Of a stretch of 64,000 nt of DNA, positions 8,002-16,523 are shown piece after piece (position 1 is the stretch's first letter; each line of letters starts with the position of its first letter). This DNA comes from Lentzea nigeriaca (GTDB taxonomy: Bacteria > Actinomycetota > Actinomycetes > Mycobacteriales > Pseudonocardiaceae), in the NCBI RefSeq assembly GCF_016907955.1, contig NZ_JAFBCX010000001.1:1178001-1242000 (forward strand), written 5' to 3'. A program made the position numbers and the translations under genes. The notes beneath the pieces are model-generated. The model did not search any database. It had not been told where the DNA came from and saw only the letters and a list, made by a program, of their open reading frames with translations.

Positions 8002-8958
8002 GTGACGTCCGTGGCCAGCGTGCCGCTGCACGACGAGTTCGAACTGGTGCGCGACGGACTGCTCGCGCACTGCTACCGCATGACGGGCTCCTACCAGGAC
8101 GCCGAGGACGCCGTCCAGGAGACCTACCTGCGGGCGGTGCGCGGCGTGGCCGGTTTCGAGGGCCGGTCCTCGCTCAGGACCTGGCTCTACCGCATCGCGA
8201 CCAACACGTGTGTCACCGCGCTCAGTCACCGGAGCCGGCGGGTGCTCCCCGCCGGCCTCGGCACACCGGCGACGGACCCCGGCGTCCGCGTCTACTCCGA
8301 CGAGTCCATCGCCTGGCTCGAACCGCTGCCCGACGCCGTGCTGCACCACGACGAGCCGGGCGAGACGGTCGTGCTGCGCGAGTCGGTGCGGCTCGCGCTG
8401 ATCGCGGCCCTGCAGTACCTGCCGGTGCGGCAACGCGCGGCGCTGCTGCTGCGCGAGGTCCTCTCGTGGTCCGCCGCCGAGATCGCCGAGACGCTCGACG
8501 TGAGCGTCCCCGCCGTGAAGAGCCTCCTGCAACGGGCCCGTCGGCGCCTCGACGAACTGGACCTGACAGGCCTCCGGCCGGAGCCACCGGACCTGGAGAT
8601 CGAGCGCGCCCTGCTCGACCGCTACGTCACCGCGTTCGAGGCGGGCGACTCCGCCGCCATCCGCGCCGTCATCCACGACGACTTCAGCCTCGAAGCCGTG
8701 CCGCATCCGGTGTGGTTCAAGGGCGTGCACGTCTGCATCCCCTTCCTGGAACGCGTTTTCGCCTCTCCCGGCTGGAAAGTCCGGCTGCTGCCGACCCGCG
8801 CCAACGGCCAGCCCGCCCTGGCCGGCTACGACAGCGCGCTGCGAGCCGAATGCCTGTGGGTGCTCACCGTCGTCGACGGCCGCTTCGCCGGCGCGACGAA
8901 GTTCGAGAACCCCGCCCTGGTCACGGCCGCCGGTCTGCCTGCCCGACTCCCGGCGTGA
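8002..8958 (+). CDS. ECF sigma factor with C-terminal SnoaL-like domain (SigG/SigX5 type)
   Basis: RNA polymerase sigma factor of 318 residues. Sigma region 2 is near residues 10-80 (LAHCYRMTGSYQDAEDAVQE and LRTWLYRIATNTC), region 4 near 135-180 (LPVRQRAALLLREVLSWSAA, VSVPAVKSLLQRAR), followed by about 130 residues with a SnoaL/NTF2-like fold that in related sigma factors takes the place of an anti-sigma factor. No anti-sigma gene is adjacent, which agrees. The GTG start has GAGGAGGG seven bases upstream. The last 38 bases overlap the convergent P-loop kinase gene. Confidence 0.92.
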   Translation: MTSVASVPLHDEFELVRDGLLAHCYRMTGSYQDAEDAVQETYLRAVRGVAGFEGRSSLRTWLYRIATNTCVTALSHRSRRVLPAGLGTPATDPGVRVYSDESIAWLEPLPDAVLHHDEPGETVVLRESVRLALIAALQYLPVRQRAALLLREVLSWSAAEIAETLDVSVPAVKSLLQRARRRLDELDLTGLRPEPPDLEIERALLDRYVTAFEAGDSAAIRAVIHDDFSLEAVPHPVWFKGVHVCIPFLERVFASPGWKVRLLPTRANGQPALAGYDSALRAECLWVLTVVDGRFAGATKFENPALVTAAGLPARLPA

Positions 8959-9487
8959 CGTGCCAGCCGGTGATGGCGATGACCTCGCTCGCGACCTCGG
9001 CGACGGTCTTGCCGCCGGTCGGCACGCGAACCACCCACGGAGGTGCGTTCGCCTTCAGGTGCTGGGCGGCGGCGGTCCCGCGGGTCACGTGCGCCTCGTA
9101 CTGGCTGCCCGTCTCCCGCACGCTCAACCGCCGGTCGGCGATGTCGTTCGCGGCGGTCAGCAGAACGCCGACCACCTCCGCGTTTCCGCCCATCGCGTCG
9201 ACGACGAGGTCGCGTTCCAGCACGCTGACGGTGTTGGTGTAGATGAGCCGCCGGTAGCCGAGTGCCGCGTAGTTCGCCCAGAGCGACGCCAGATTCCTCC
9301 TGGTCATCTCCGTGCGGCTCGGATCGTCCGGTGGCGCCGGGTGGGCCTGGTCGAGGAAGTCGCCCTCGATGAAGCAGTGCGCCACGGACGCTTCCTGCAA
9401 CTTCGCCGAGATCTCCCAGGCGACCGTCGACTTCCCGACGCCGGACCGGCCGCCGATCAGCAACACCGAGAACCGTTCGTCCTGCAT
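8921..9487 (-). CDS. P-loop kinase-like NTPase
   Basis: Protein of 188 residues that starts almost at once with a Walker A motif (GGRSGVGKST, residues 12-21), the arrangement of small-molecule kinases such as shikimate, gluconate or uridine kinase. A short acidic motif FIEGDFLDQ follows at about residue 40, as in nucleotide/sugar kinases, and a lid-like Arg-rich stretch (DRRLSVRETGSQYEAHVTRG) lies near 120-140. Substrate is unknown. Its C-terminal codons overlap the end of the sigma factor gene on the other strand, so the two transcripts collide. Confidence 0.78.
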   Translation of the reverse strand: MQDERFSVLLIGGRSGVGKSTVAWEISAKLQEASVAHCFIEGDFLDQAHPAPPDDPSRTEMTRRNLASLWANYAALGYRRLIYTNTVSVLERDLVVDAMGGNAEVVGVLLTAANDIADRRLSVRETGSQYEAHVTRGTAAAQHLKANAPPWVVRVPTGGKTVAEVASEVIAITGWHVTPGVGQADRRP

Positions 9488-9592
9488 GCGAACCCCCTTG
9501 AGTCAGTGTGCGACCGCACAGGAAACAGAGTTGCGGCATCCCCGAGCCGAACGTTTACCTGATGGGCATGAAGACCTGCGGACGAGCACCCG

Positions 9593-10780
9593 ATGCACGC
9601 TGACACCACGGTGCGGCCCGGTACCGACGCCGGACTGCGCCGCGTGCTGATCGTCCTGTGTATCACCGAGATCATCAGCTGGGGCGTGCTCTACTACGCG
9701 TTCCCCGTGCTGCTGCCGACGATCAGCACACGAACCGGGTGGTCGTTCGCGGCGATCACCGCCGGGTTCTCCGCGAGCCAGATCGTCGCGGGGCTGGTGG
9801 GAGTGCCGGTGGGCAGGCTGCTCGACCGGCACGGCCCGCGCCTGATCATGACCATCGGGTCGGTCCTCGCCGTGCTCGCGCTTCTCGCGCTGGCGACCGC
9901 GCGGTCGCTGGTGTGGTTCTCCGCCGCGTGGCTGCTGGCGGGTGTCGCGATGGCCGGGGTCTTCTACGCTCCCGCGTTCGCCGCGCTGACCCGCTGGTAC
10001 GGAGCCCGCCGGGTGGCCGCGCTGACCGCGGTCACGTTGATCGGAGGCCTGGCGAGCACCGTGTTCGCGCCGCTGACCGCCGTGCTGAACGACCATCTGG
10101 ACTGGCGCGGCACCTACGTCGTGCTCGCCGGGTTCCTCGCCGCCACCACCGTTCCGCTGCACCTGTGGGGTCTGCGGCTGCCGTGGCCCGCGATCGAGCA
10201 CGAGACCGCCCACACCCCGTCCGTGGTGGCGCGCAGCAGACCGCTCCTCGTGCTCGTGGTCGCGATGAGCCTGGCGGCGTTCAGCGTGTACGCCGTCGTG
10301 ATCAACCTCGTCCCGCTGCTCACCGAACGCGGCATGACGACCTCGGCCGCGGCGGTCGCGCTCGGGCTGGGCGGGGTCGGCCAGGTGCTCGGTCGGCTCG
10401 GCTACGCCAGACTGTCCGCGCGGACGTCGGTGCGCGCCCGCACCCTGATGATCCTGGTGGCCAGCGCGGTCGTGACCATCCTGCTGGGCGTCGTGCCCGG
10501 CCCGGCCCTGCTGCTGATCGCGGGCTCGGTGCTCGCGGGCGTCACGCGCGGGATCTTCACGCTGGTCCAGGCGACCGCGATCACCGACCGGTGGGGCTCC
10601 GTCCACTACGGACAGCTCAACGGCCTGCTGACCGCGCCCGTCATGCTCACCGCCGCCGTCGCGCCGTGGGCGGGCAGCGCCCTGGCGGCGGTGCTCGGCG
10701 GCTACCCGGCGGTGTTCGTCGTGCTCGGGCTGATCGGGGTGCTGGCGGCAGCGCTGTCGACCGCCAGCGTGCCGCGTTAG
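9593..10780 (+). CDS. MFS transporter, 12-TM type
   Basis: Secondary transporter of 395 residues with about 12 hydrophobic helices. The first helix contains EIISWGVLYYAFPVLLP, and the loop 2-3 motif A is GVPVGRLLDRHGPR. The N-terminal signature resembles the oxalate/formate-antiporter-like and CynX-like MFS groups. The ATG at 9593 has only a weak ribosome site. It is divergent from the kinase gene (105-bp gap) and is followed 88 bases downstream by an esterase gene. No substrate can be inferred. Confidence 0.87.
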   Translation: MHADTTVRPGTDAGLRRVLIVLCITEIISWGVLYYAFPVLLPTISTRTGWSFAAITAGFSASQIVAGLVGVPVGRLLDRHGPRLIMTIGSVLAVLALLALATARSLVWFSAAWLLAGVAMAGVFYAPAFAALTRWYGARRVAALTAVTLIGGLASTVFAPLTAVLNDHLDWRGTYVVLAGFLAATTVPLHLWGLRLPWPAIEHETAHTPSVVARSRPLLVLVVAMSLAAFSVYAVVINLVPLLTERGMTTSAAAVALGLGGVGQVLGRLGYARLSARTSVRARTLMILVASAVVTILLGVVPGPALLLIAGSVLAGVTRGIFTLVQATAITDRWGSVHYGQLNGLLTAPVMLTAAVAPWAGSALAAVLGGYPAVFVVLGLIGVLAAALSTASVPR

Positions 10781-10868
10781 GCCGCTCGTGATCGTTTGCC
10801 TGTTCGTGCAACGGCGCCTGGTACAAGGGTTGTCCGAAGGCGCGATCAAAGGCTGATGAAGGGCTTCG

Positions 10869-11783
10869 ATGCGACTAGACCCGTTTCTCGCCGCGAAACT
10901 GCACCTGCTCGGCAGGCTGACGTGGCCGGACCTCGCCGACCCCGCCGCCGCCAGGCGCCTGGAGGAGTTCGCTGCGGACCCCGCGCCCTGGGTTCCACCG
11001 GACATCACCGTGGCCGACCGCACGATCGACGGACCGCACGGCGAGATCCCCGTCCGCGTGTACACCCCGCAGACCGATCCGGCCACGCTGCTGGTGTGGC
11101 TGCACGGCGGGGGCTTCGCGAACGGCGATCTCGACATGCCGGAGTCCCACGTGGTCGCCAGCGAGCTCGCCGCGCGGGCGGGTGCCGTCGTGGTCGCGGT
11201 CGGCTACCGGCTCGCCCGTGACGGCGTGCGGTACCCGATCCCCGTCGACGACGCGGAGGCTGCCTGGCTGTGGGCCGTCGAACGGGAGTTCGCCGGCATC
11301 GGCTCGTGTGCTCTCGGCGGTGCCAGCGCGGGGGCGGCGATCGCGCTCTCGGTGGCGTTGCGGCAGACCTCCGCGCGGCCGCAGCGGTTGCTGCTCGCCT
11401 ATCCGTTCGTGCACTTCCCGGTTCCGGCGCTGGACGACGAGACCGCGGCCGTAGTGCGTGATCTGCCGCCGCTGATGCGCTTCCACCCGTCGTCCATCGA
11501 GGACATGGTGCGCACCTACGTCGGCAGGCTCACGAACCTGCCCGCCGAGGCGATGCCGGGCGCCGCGGACCTGACCGCGCTGCCTCCCACCTCGATCGTG
11601 CTCAGCGAGCTCGACGAGCTGCGCCCCTCCGGTGAGCTGCTCGCCCACCAGCTGGAGGAGTCGGGGGTGCCGGCAAGCGTGAGCGTCGCGACCGGCATGC
11701 CGCACGGCCACCTGAACCGGACGCCCGCACTGTCCGGAGTGGACGATTCGCTTGAGTTCCTGGCCCGCGCCCTCGAGAACTAG
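10869..11783 (+). CDS. alpha/beta hydrolase, hormone-sensitive-lipase family esterase
   Basis: Carboxylic-ester hydrolase of 304 residues. The HSL-family oxyanion motif HGGGF is at about residues 78-82, the nucleophile elbow reads GGASAGA at about 153-159 (Ser in the middle), the acid is probably the Asp in LSELDELRP, and the His lies in GMPHGHLNR near the C-terminus. There is no signal peptide, so it is likely intracellular. GAAGGG precedes the ATG by six bases. The natural ester is unknown. Confidence 0.92.
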   Translation: MRLDPFLAAKLHLLGRLTWPDLADPAAARRLEEFAADPAPWVPPDITVADRTIDGPHGEIPVRVYTPQTDPATLLVWLHGGGFANGDLDMPESHVVASELAARAGAVVVAVGYRLARDGVRYPIPVDDAEAAWLWAVEREFAGIGSCALGGASAGAAIALSVALRQTSARPQRLLLAYPFVHFPVPALDDETAAVVRDLPPLMRFHPSSIEDMVRTYVGRLTNLPAEAMPGAADLTALPPTSIVLSELDELRPSGELLAHQLEESGVPASVSVATGMPHGHLNRTPALSGVDDSLEFLARALEN

Positions 11784-11834
11784 CGCCGCCCAGGAGGACG
11801 GTCAGCTGTTCGAGCAGCCCAGCCACCGCAGCCC

Positions 11835-11870
11835 CTGCCGGTGCCGCCCCCGTCGTGACGGCACCGGCAG
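11835..11870. terminator. terminator hairpin after the esterase gene
   Basis: Perfect 12-bp inverted repeat CTGCCGGTGCCG / CGGCACCGGCAG with a 12-nt loop, 51 bases after the esterase stop. The rest of the 290-bp gap (11871-12073) is less GC-rich and must hold the promoter of the binding-protein gene; I see no clear operator in it. Confidence 0.75.
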
Positions 11871-12073
11871 TGGATCATCATCTCGGCAAGTGCGGAATTA
11901 ATTCCGCAGAGACGGGAAGTTGCCCGCGGTGCGCAGACAGACCTGGTTCGATTCCTGAATTCGGCCGATCCGGCTGATCCGATTGTCCGGCGTGACCTGG
12001 AGCCGACCGGCTCGGTCACGGTGGCCGTCCGCGACCGGAACAAACCATCTGTCGAAGAAGAGGAAAGACGAAA

Positions 12074-12991
12074 GTGAAGCTCGCCAGCTTGGCGGTGTGC
12101 TCGCTCCTGGCGCTGGCCGCGTGCGGCGCAGAAGGATCGACTCGGGGTGGTTCCGGTGAGGAGATCCGCATCGGGTTCGCCGTGTCCACCTTGGACAACC
12201 CGTTCTTCCTGGAGATGAAGGCAGGCATCGAGAAGGCCGCGGCCGACCTGGGGGCGTCCGTCATCGTCCTCAACGCGGGCAACGATGCCGATGCCCAGGT
12301 CAAGCAGGTGCGGACGCTCGCCGAGCAGGGTGTGCGCGCGATCGTGATCAACCCGGTCGACTCGGTTCGCTCGGCCCCGGCGGTGAACGTCGCCAAGACC
12401 GCGCTCATTCCGCTGGTGACCGTGGACCGGACCATCGGCGGCGACGAGGTCGCCTCGGAAGTGGCGTCCGACAACGTCCAGGGTGGTGCGCTGGCGGCGA
12501 TCGCGCTCGGTCGTGCCGCCACCGGTGACGTCGTCCACCTGCGCGGAGTTCAGGGCACGTCGGCGAGCGCCGACCGCGGTACCGGATTCGAGCAGGGGCT
12601 GAACTCCGGTGCCATCAAGGTCGCGGTGCGGCAGACCGCGGACTTCAACCGCGACCGCGCACAGACCGTGATGACGAGCCTGTTGCGCACCAACAATCGC
12701 ATCAAGGGTGTCTTCGCGGAGAACGACGAGATGGCGCTCGGTGCGATCGCGGCGCTCGGTGGTCGCGCGGGCAAGGACGTGTACGTCGTCGGCTTCGACG
12801 GAACGCGGGAGGCCATCGCGGCGATCGAGGCGGGCACGATGGCGGCGACCGTCGCCCAGCAACCCGATCTCCTGGGGCGCAAGGCGATCGAGCAGGCCGT
12901 GAAGGCGGCGCACGGCGAGCGGATCCAGCGCGTGGTGGACGTTCCCGTGAAGGTCGTGACGAAGGACAACGTCGCCGAGTTCAAGAAGTAG
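12074..12991 (+). CDS. sugar-binding lipoprotein of ABC importer, RbsB-like (CUT2)
   Basis: Extracytoplasmic binding protein of 305 residues with a lipoprotein signal peptide: a short positive N-terminus, hydrophobic core and lipobox LAAC (Cys at residue 17). The mature part follows the periplasmic-binding-protein type 1 pattern (IRIGFAVSTLDNPFFLEMKA, later GVFAENDEMALGA and VYVVGFDGT), typical of ribose/galactose-type CUT2 systems. GTG start with AGGAAAG upstream. No permease or ATPase of the CUT2 class is next to it, so it is an orphan here. It faces a beta-galactosidase gene beyond a terminator, which hints at a galactoside or pentose ligand. Confidence 0.9.
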   Translation: MKLASLAVCSLLALAACGAEGSTRGGSGEEIRIGFAVSTLDNPFFLEMKAGIEKAAADLGASVIVLNAGNDADAQVKQVRTLAEQGVRAIVINPVDSVRSAPAVNVAKTALIPLVTVDRTIGGDEVASEVASDNVQGGALAAIALGRAATGDVVHLRGVQGTSASADRGTGFEQGLNSGAIKVAVRQTADFNRDRAQTVMTSLLRTNNRIKGVFAENDEMALGAIAALGGRAGKDVYVVGFDGTREAIAAIEAGTMAATVAQQPDLLGRKAIEQAVKAAHGERIQRVVDVPVKVVTKDNVAEFKK

Positions 12992-12995
12992 CCAC

Positions 12996-13028
12996 GGCGG
13001 GGAGGGCCTGCGCGCAGGCCTCCCCGCC
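12996..13028. terminator. bidirectional terminator between binding protein and GH42 genes
   Basis: Stem GGCGGGGAGG(G)CCTGC / GCAGGCCTCCCCGCC with one bulged G and a 2-nt turn, five bases after the binding-protein stop and 70 bases beyond the convergent GH42 stop. Confidence 0.8.
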
Positions 13029-13098
13029 ATACCGTCAGCCGACTCAGTCGTGTCGCCACTGCTGGCCTCGTACGTAGCGACGAGGCGACCGTTGCTCC

Positions 13099-15183
13099 TC
13101 ACTCTGTGGGGACGGCGGCGAACACGCGCACGTCCCAGGCACCCAGCTCCAGGTGGGCGTGGGCAGGCAGGGTACCGCCCGCCAGGATGTCGGTCAGATC
13201 CACGGGCGCCGTGACGCGCACCGGTTTCCAGCTCCAGTTGTGCACCACGTGCACGCGGCGTCCGTCGGCGGCGGTACCGGTCGTCGCCGTGACGGATGGC
13301 GGTAGGTCACGCCATCCGCTCAACGGGAGCGGTGTCAGCCACTCCGCCAGCGCACGAGCCAGGTCACGGCCGGGCACCGTGCCGACGCACGTCACGCGTC
13401 CCTTGCCGTGCGCTCGGGTGGTGATCGCCGGCCAGCGGCCGAAGTGCGGGTGGTCGTACTCCGCGACGACCTCGGCGTCGATCGCGGTGAGGCCGTCGAC
13501 CCAGTGCGTCGCCGTGGCGTTCTCGGCCGGCCCGCGCACGGGGATGGGCGCACGGAGGTTGCTGAACTCGTCGTACCACACGCCGGCGGCGTCGACCAGC
13601 CGGGCGGGCGCGACCTCCGGGCGGGCCCGTGCCTCGTGGTCGGCGTAGGCCGTGCGCGGCCCGAGCACGAGATGACCGCCCGAGCGCGCATAGGCCTCGA
13701 GCCAGTCGATCGTCGCGTCGTCCACCACGTACAGCGCCGCCGCGATCAGCACGGGATGCCGCAGGGCCGCCACTTCCGGTGTCATGCCGTGCAGCTGCGC
13801 GGCGTGCACGAGCCGCACCTGTCGGCCCGCGTCGAACGCGCCTCGGTAGAACGGGTCGATGATCCGGTGGTAGGAAGCGGGGTCCGGCTCACCGTCCGAA
13901 GTGGACAGCGGAGGGTACTTCTGCATGAGCCACTTGCTGGGTGTCGAGTAGACCATCGTGATGTCGGCGTCCGGTTCGAGCCCGGCCACCAGCGCGCCCG
14001 CGGTGTCGAACTCGGCGCCCAGTGCGGCGAGCTGCGCGTAGGTGCGGCCCGGTTTGCCGTTGTGCGGCAGGATTCCGCCCCAGTAGGTCTCGGCGCCGAA
14101 GTGCAACGTGTGCCAGTGCCAGTACTCGATCATGCGCGCGCCCCGCGACACGAGCGCCCACGCCGCCTGCCGCCACTGGCCGTCGTACGCGGGCCGGTTC
14201 TCCCACGAGTGGCCGATGGCACCGGCGTTGGTCTCCGTGACGAGGAACGGTTCCTGGCGCGAGGAGAACATCCAGTCCGCGGTCTGGAACAACGACCACA
14301 CGCCGGTGGTCTTCCACTTCTGCTCGAAGTCGTCGGGAGTCAGGTCCGGAAGCGCCAGGCCGTCCTGCATGTCGTAGTACGGGTTGCCGGAGGCGATGTC
14401 GAGGCGCGCGCTGAGCTCGTCGTCGGCCACCGCGGGGCGGGTGTAGGAGATGCACGTGGTGACGAACTGGTCCGGGCCCGCGTACTCGCGCACGATGTCG
14501 GCCTGCCAGCCGATGAACTCCGTCACCTGCCGGGCCTGGAACTCCCGCCACGCGACGTCGTACTGCGGCTGGAAGTTGCCGTCGGGCGTCCACAGGTCCG
14601 CCCAGGTGGACAGCCGGTGCGACCAGTAGACCAGGCCCCACTCGCGGTTGAGCGTCTCGACGTCGCCGTACTTCTCGCGCAGGTGGTCGACGAACCGCTG
14701 GAACACGCCGTGGTTGTGCAGGAGCTCGTTGCCCGGCTCGTTGTCCACCTGGAACCCGATGACGGCGGGGTGCCGGGCGTACCGGCTCACGATCGCGCGG
14801 ATCACCCGCTCGGCGTGGAAGCGGAACGCGGGATGGGTGAAGTCGACCTCCTGCCTCGCGCCCCAGCCGATGCGCTGCCCGGTGGCCCGTTCGCCGGTGA
14901 TCTCCGGGTACTGCCGGGCGAGCCACGGCGGCACCGCGTAGGTCGGCGTCCCGAGGACCACCGCGATTCCGCGCTCGTGGGCGCCGTCGAGCACCGGCTG
15001 CAGCCAGCCGAGGTCGAACCTGCCGTTCTCCGGCTCCCAGGTCGACCAGACCGACTCGCCGACCCTGATGACGGAGAAGTGCGCCTCCACCATCAGATCC
15101 AGGTCTTCCTTCAGCCGGTCGCGCAGCTGGTACTCGTGGTAGTAGGCGGCGCCGAACAGGACACGGGCGGGCAGAACCGCCAT
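13099..15183 (-). CDS. beta-galactosidase, glycoside hydrolase family 42
   Basis: Retaining beta-galactosidase of 694 residues, the standard GH42 length. The N-terminal barrel starts FGAAYYHEYQ; the acid/base Glu is E149 in FQVDNEPG and the nucleophile is E317 in FLVTETNAG. A trimerisation domain with a class-I-glutaminase-like fold and a small C-terminal beta domain follow. There is no signal peptide, so it acts on imported galactosides (plant beta-1,4-galactan or arabinogalactan oligomers are typical for the family). GGAGG lies seven bases before the ATG. A LacI repressor gene is 118 bases upstream on the same strand and probably controls it. Confidence 0.96.
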   Translation of the reverse strand: MAVLPARVLFGAAYYHEYQLRDRLKEDLDLMVEAHFSVIRVGESVWSTWEPENGRFDLGWLQPVLDGAHERGIAVVLGTPTYAVPPWLARQYPEITGERATGQRIGWGARQEVDFTHPAFRFHAERVIRAIVSRYARHPAVIGFQVDNEPGNELLHNHGVFQRFVDHLREKYGDVETLNREWGLVYWSHRLSTWADLWTPDGNFQPQYDVAWREFQARQVTEFIGWQADIVREYAGPDQFVTTCISYTRPAVADDELSARLDIASGNPYYDMQDGLALPDLTPDDFEQKWKTTGVWSLFQTADWMFSSRQEPFLVTETNAGAIGHSWENRPAYDGQWRQAAWALVSRGARMIEYWHWHTLHFGAETYWGGILPHNGKPGRTYAQLAALGAEFDTAGALVAGLEPDADITMVYSTPSKWLMQKYPPLSTSDGEPDPASYHRIIDPFYRGAFDAGRQVRLVHAAQLHGMTPEVAALRHPVLIAAALYVVDDATIDWLEAYARSGGHLVLGPRTAYADHEARARPEVAPARLVDAAGVWYDEFSNLRAPIPVRGPAENATATHWVDGLTAIDAEVVAEYDHPHFGRWPAITTRAHGKGRVTCVGTVPGRDLARALAEWLTPLPLSGWRDLPPSVTATTGTAADGRRVHVVHNWSWKPVRVTAPVDLTDILAGGTLPAHAHLELGAWDVRVFAAVPTE

Positions 15184-15301
15184 GGGCTGGACCTCCGAAT
15201 CGACTTTCGTTCCTTGCCGGCGCCGGTGGCCAGACCGGACTGCGAGCAGCGGCGACCGGCACGCGAGCCGAGCCGCGCTGGTGAAGGACGACCGCGAGTG
15301 G

Positions 15302-16300
15302 CTACGCGGGTGGGGGAGCGGTGGAGCCGCGGACGACGAGGTCGACCGGATGGCCTGCCGCGGCGGGCGGCGCCTGGTCGGGTTTTTCGATGGCGTGCAC
15401 GAGAAGGCTGAGCCCGTCCCTGGCCACCGCGTCGAACGGCTGCCGCACGGACGTCAGGGGCGGGGTGACGTAGGGAGCGATCGGGATGTCGTCGAAGCCG
15501 ACGACGCTGACGTCCTCCGGCACGCGTCGGCCGGAGTCGACCAACGCGCGGATCAGACCGATCGCCATGTCGTCGTTCGCCGCGAAAACCGCTGTGACAC
15601 CAGGGGTTTTCGCCAGTTCGCGACCGGCCGCGTACCCGGAGTCCGCCGACCAGTCACCTTCGAGGACCGGTGGCTGTGGGGCCTTGCGGCCGGCCAGCGC
15701 CGCGCTCCAGCCGTCGAGCCGGTCCCTGGCGCCGTGCCAGTTGCGCGGCCCGGCGACGTGGTGCACGGTCTTGTGGCCGAGGTCGAGCAGATGATCGGTG
15801 GCGGCGCGCGCCATGTCGTGCGCACGAACGCTCGCACGCAGCACGCGGGGCGCGGCGACCGACGGTGGCGCGCCGAGCACGAGCACCGGTACGCCGATCT
15901 CGATCGGCACGGGACCCTCGTCGATCGGCTCGGAGATCACGATGCCGTCCACACCCTGGTCGAGCAGCGAGCTCACCGCGCCGGCCACACCGCTCGGGTC
16001 GCCTTCCACCGTGGTCACCACGCGCAACGCGTAACCGAGGTCCCGCGCGGCCCGTTCTATCCCGATGAGCAGCGACGCCGGGCCGTGGAGAGCGGTGCCG
16101 AGCGCGACCACGCCGATGGACCGGGTACGGCCGGAGGCGAGGGCGCGTGCGGCGCTGTTGAGCCGGTAGCCGAGCGTTTTGGCGGCTTCCAGCACGCGGC
16201 GGCGGACGTCAGCCGACACGTACGGCTCGTCGTTGAGGACCCTGGACACGGTCTTCTGCGAGACCCCGGCCAGACGGGCGACGTCGACGCTGCGCGGCAT
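15302..16300 (-). CDS. LacI family repressor
   Basis: Sugar-responsive repressor of 332 residues. The N-terminal HTH (SVDVARLAGVSQKTVSRVLN) and hinge helix (LNSAARALASGRTR) are canonical, followed by a periplasmic-binding-type sensor domain. The frame is open further upstream, but I chose the ATG at 16300 because GGGAG lies seven bases before it and the HTH then begins at the usual distance from the start. Upstream is a perfect 18-bp palindrome (16376-16393), a likely autoregulatory operator. It lies head-to-tail with the GH42 gene. The inducer is probably a galactoside. Confidence 0.93.
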   Translation of the reverse strand: MPRSVDVARLAGVSQKTVSRVLNDEPYVSADVRRRVLEAAKTLGYRLNSAARALASGRTRSIGVVALGTALHGPASLLIGIERAARDLGYALRVVTTVEGDPSGVAGAVSSLLDQGVDGIVISEPIDEGPVPIEIGVPVLVLGAPPSVAAPRVLRASVRAHDMARAATDHLLDLGHKTVHHVAGPRNWHGARDRLDGWSAALAGRKAPQPPVLEGDWSADSGYAAGRELAKTPGVTAVFAANDDMAIGLIRALVDSGRRVPEDVSVVGFDDIPIAPYVTPPLTSVRQPFDAVARDGLSLLVHAIEKPDQAPPAAAGHPVDLVVRGSTAPPPA

Positions 16301-16375
16301 GGCAGAGCTCCCACCCGGACTCATCTGTCGCGTCATGCCAGCCCCCAACCTTGTCGCCGATCTCGCGCTGTCTCG

Positions 16376-16393
16376 TATGACTGCGCAGTCATA
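16376..16393. promoter_or_regulatory. candidate LacI operator, 18-bp perfect palindrome
   Basis: The sequence TATGACTGCGCAGTCATA is a perfect palindrome with a central CG step, the form bound by LacI-family dimers. It lies 76 bases upstream of the LacI start codon, in the only regulatory gap serving the LacI-GH42 unit. I did not find a second copy in the window. Confidence 0.65.
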
Positions 16394-16430
16394 GTGCGGT
16401 GGAGAGGGGGCGTCGTCAAGTGCCCGAAGT

Positions 16431-16466
16431 GAGGGGTGCGGAGGCCGCATGGCCTGCGCACCCCTC
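16431..16466. terminator. terminator hairpin after the MBL hydrolase gene
   Basis: Stem GAGGGGTGCG-g-AGGCC / GGCCT-g-CGCACCCCTC around a GCAT loop, 58 bases beyond the stop of the minus-strand MBL gene. It separates that transcript from the LacI promoter region. Confidence 0.75.
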
Positions 16467-16523
16467 GGTCACGAGCTTTCCCGGCAGGTCAGGCGGGCAG
16501 GGTGTTCCACTGTGGACTGACGC

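Noticed and set aside
13408-15411. 667-codon plus-strand frame
   Set aside because: Antisense of the GH42 gene, which has both catalytic glutamates and a good ribosome site.
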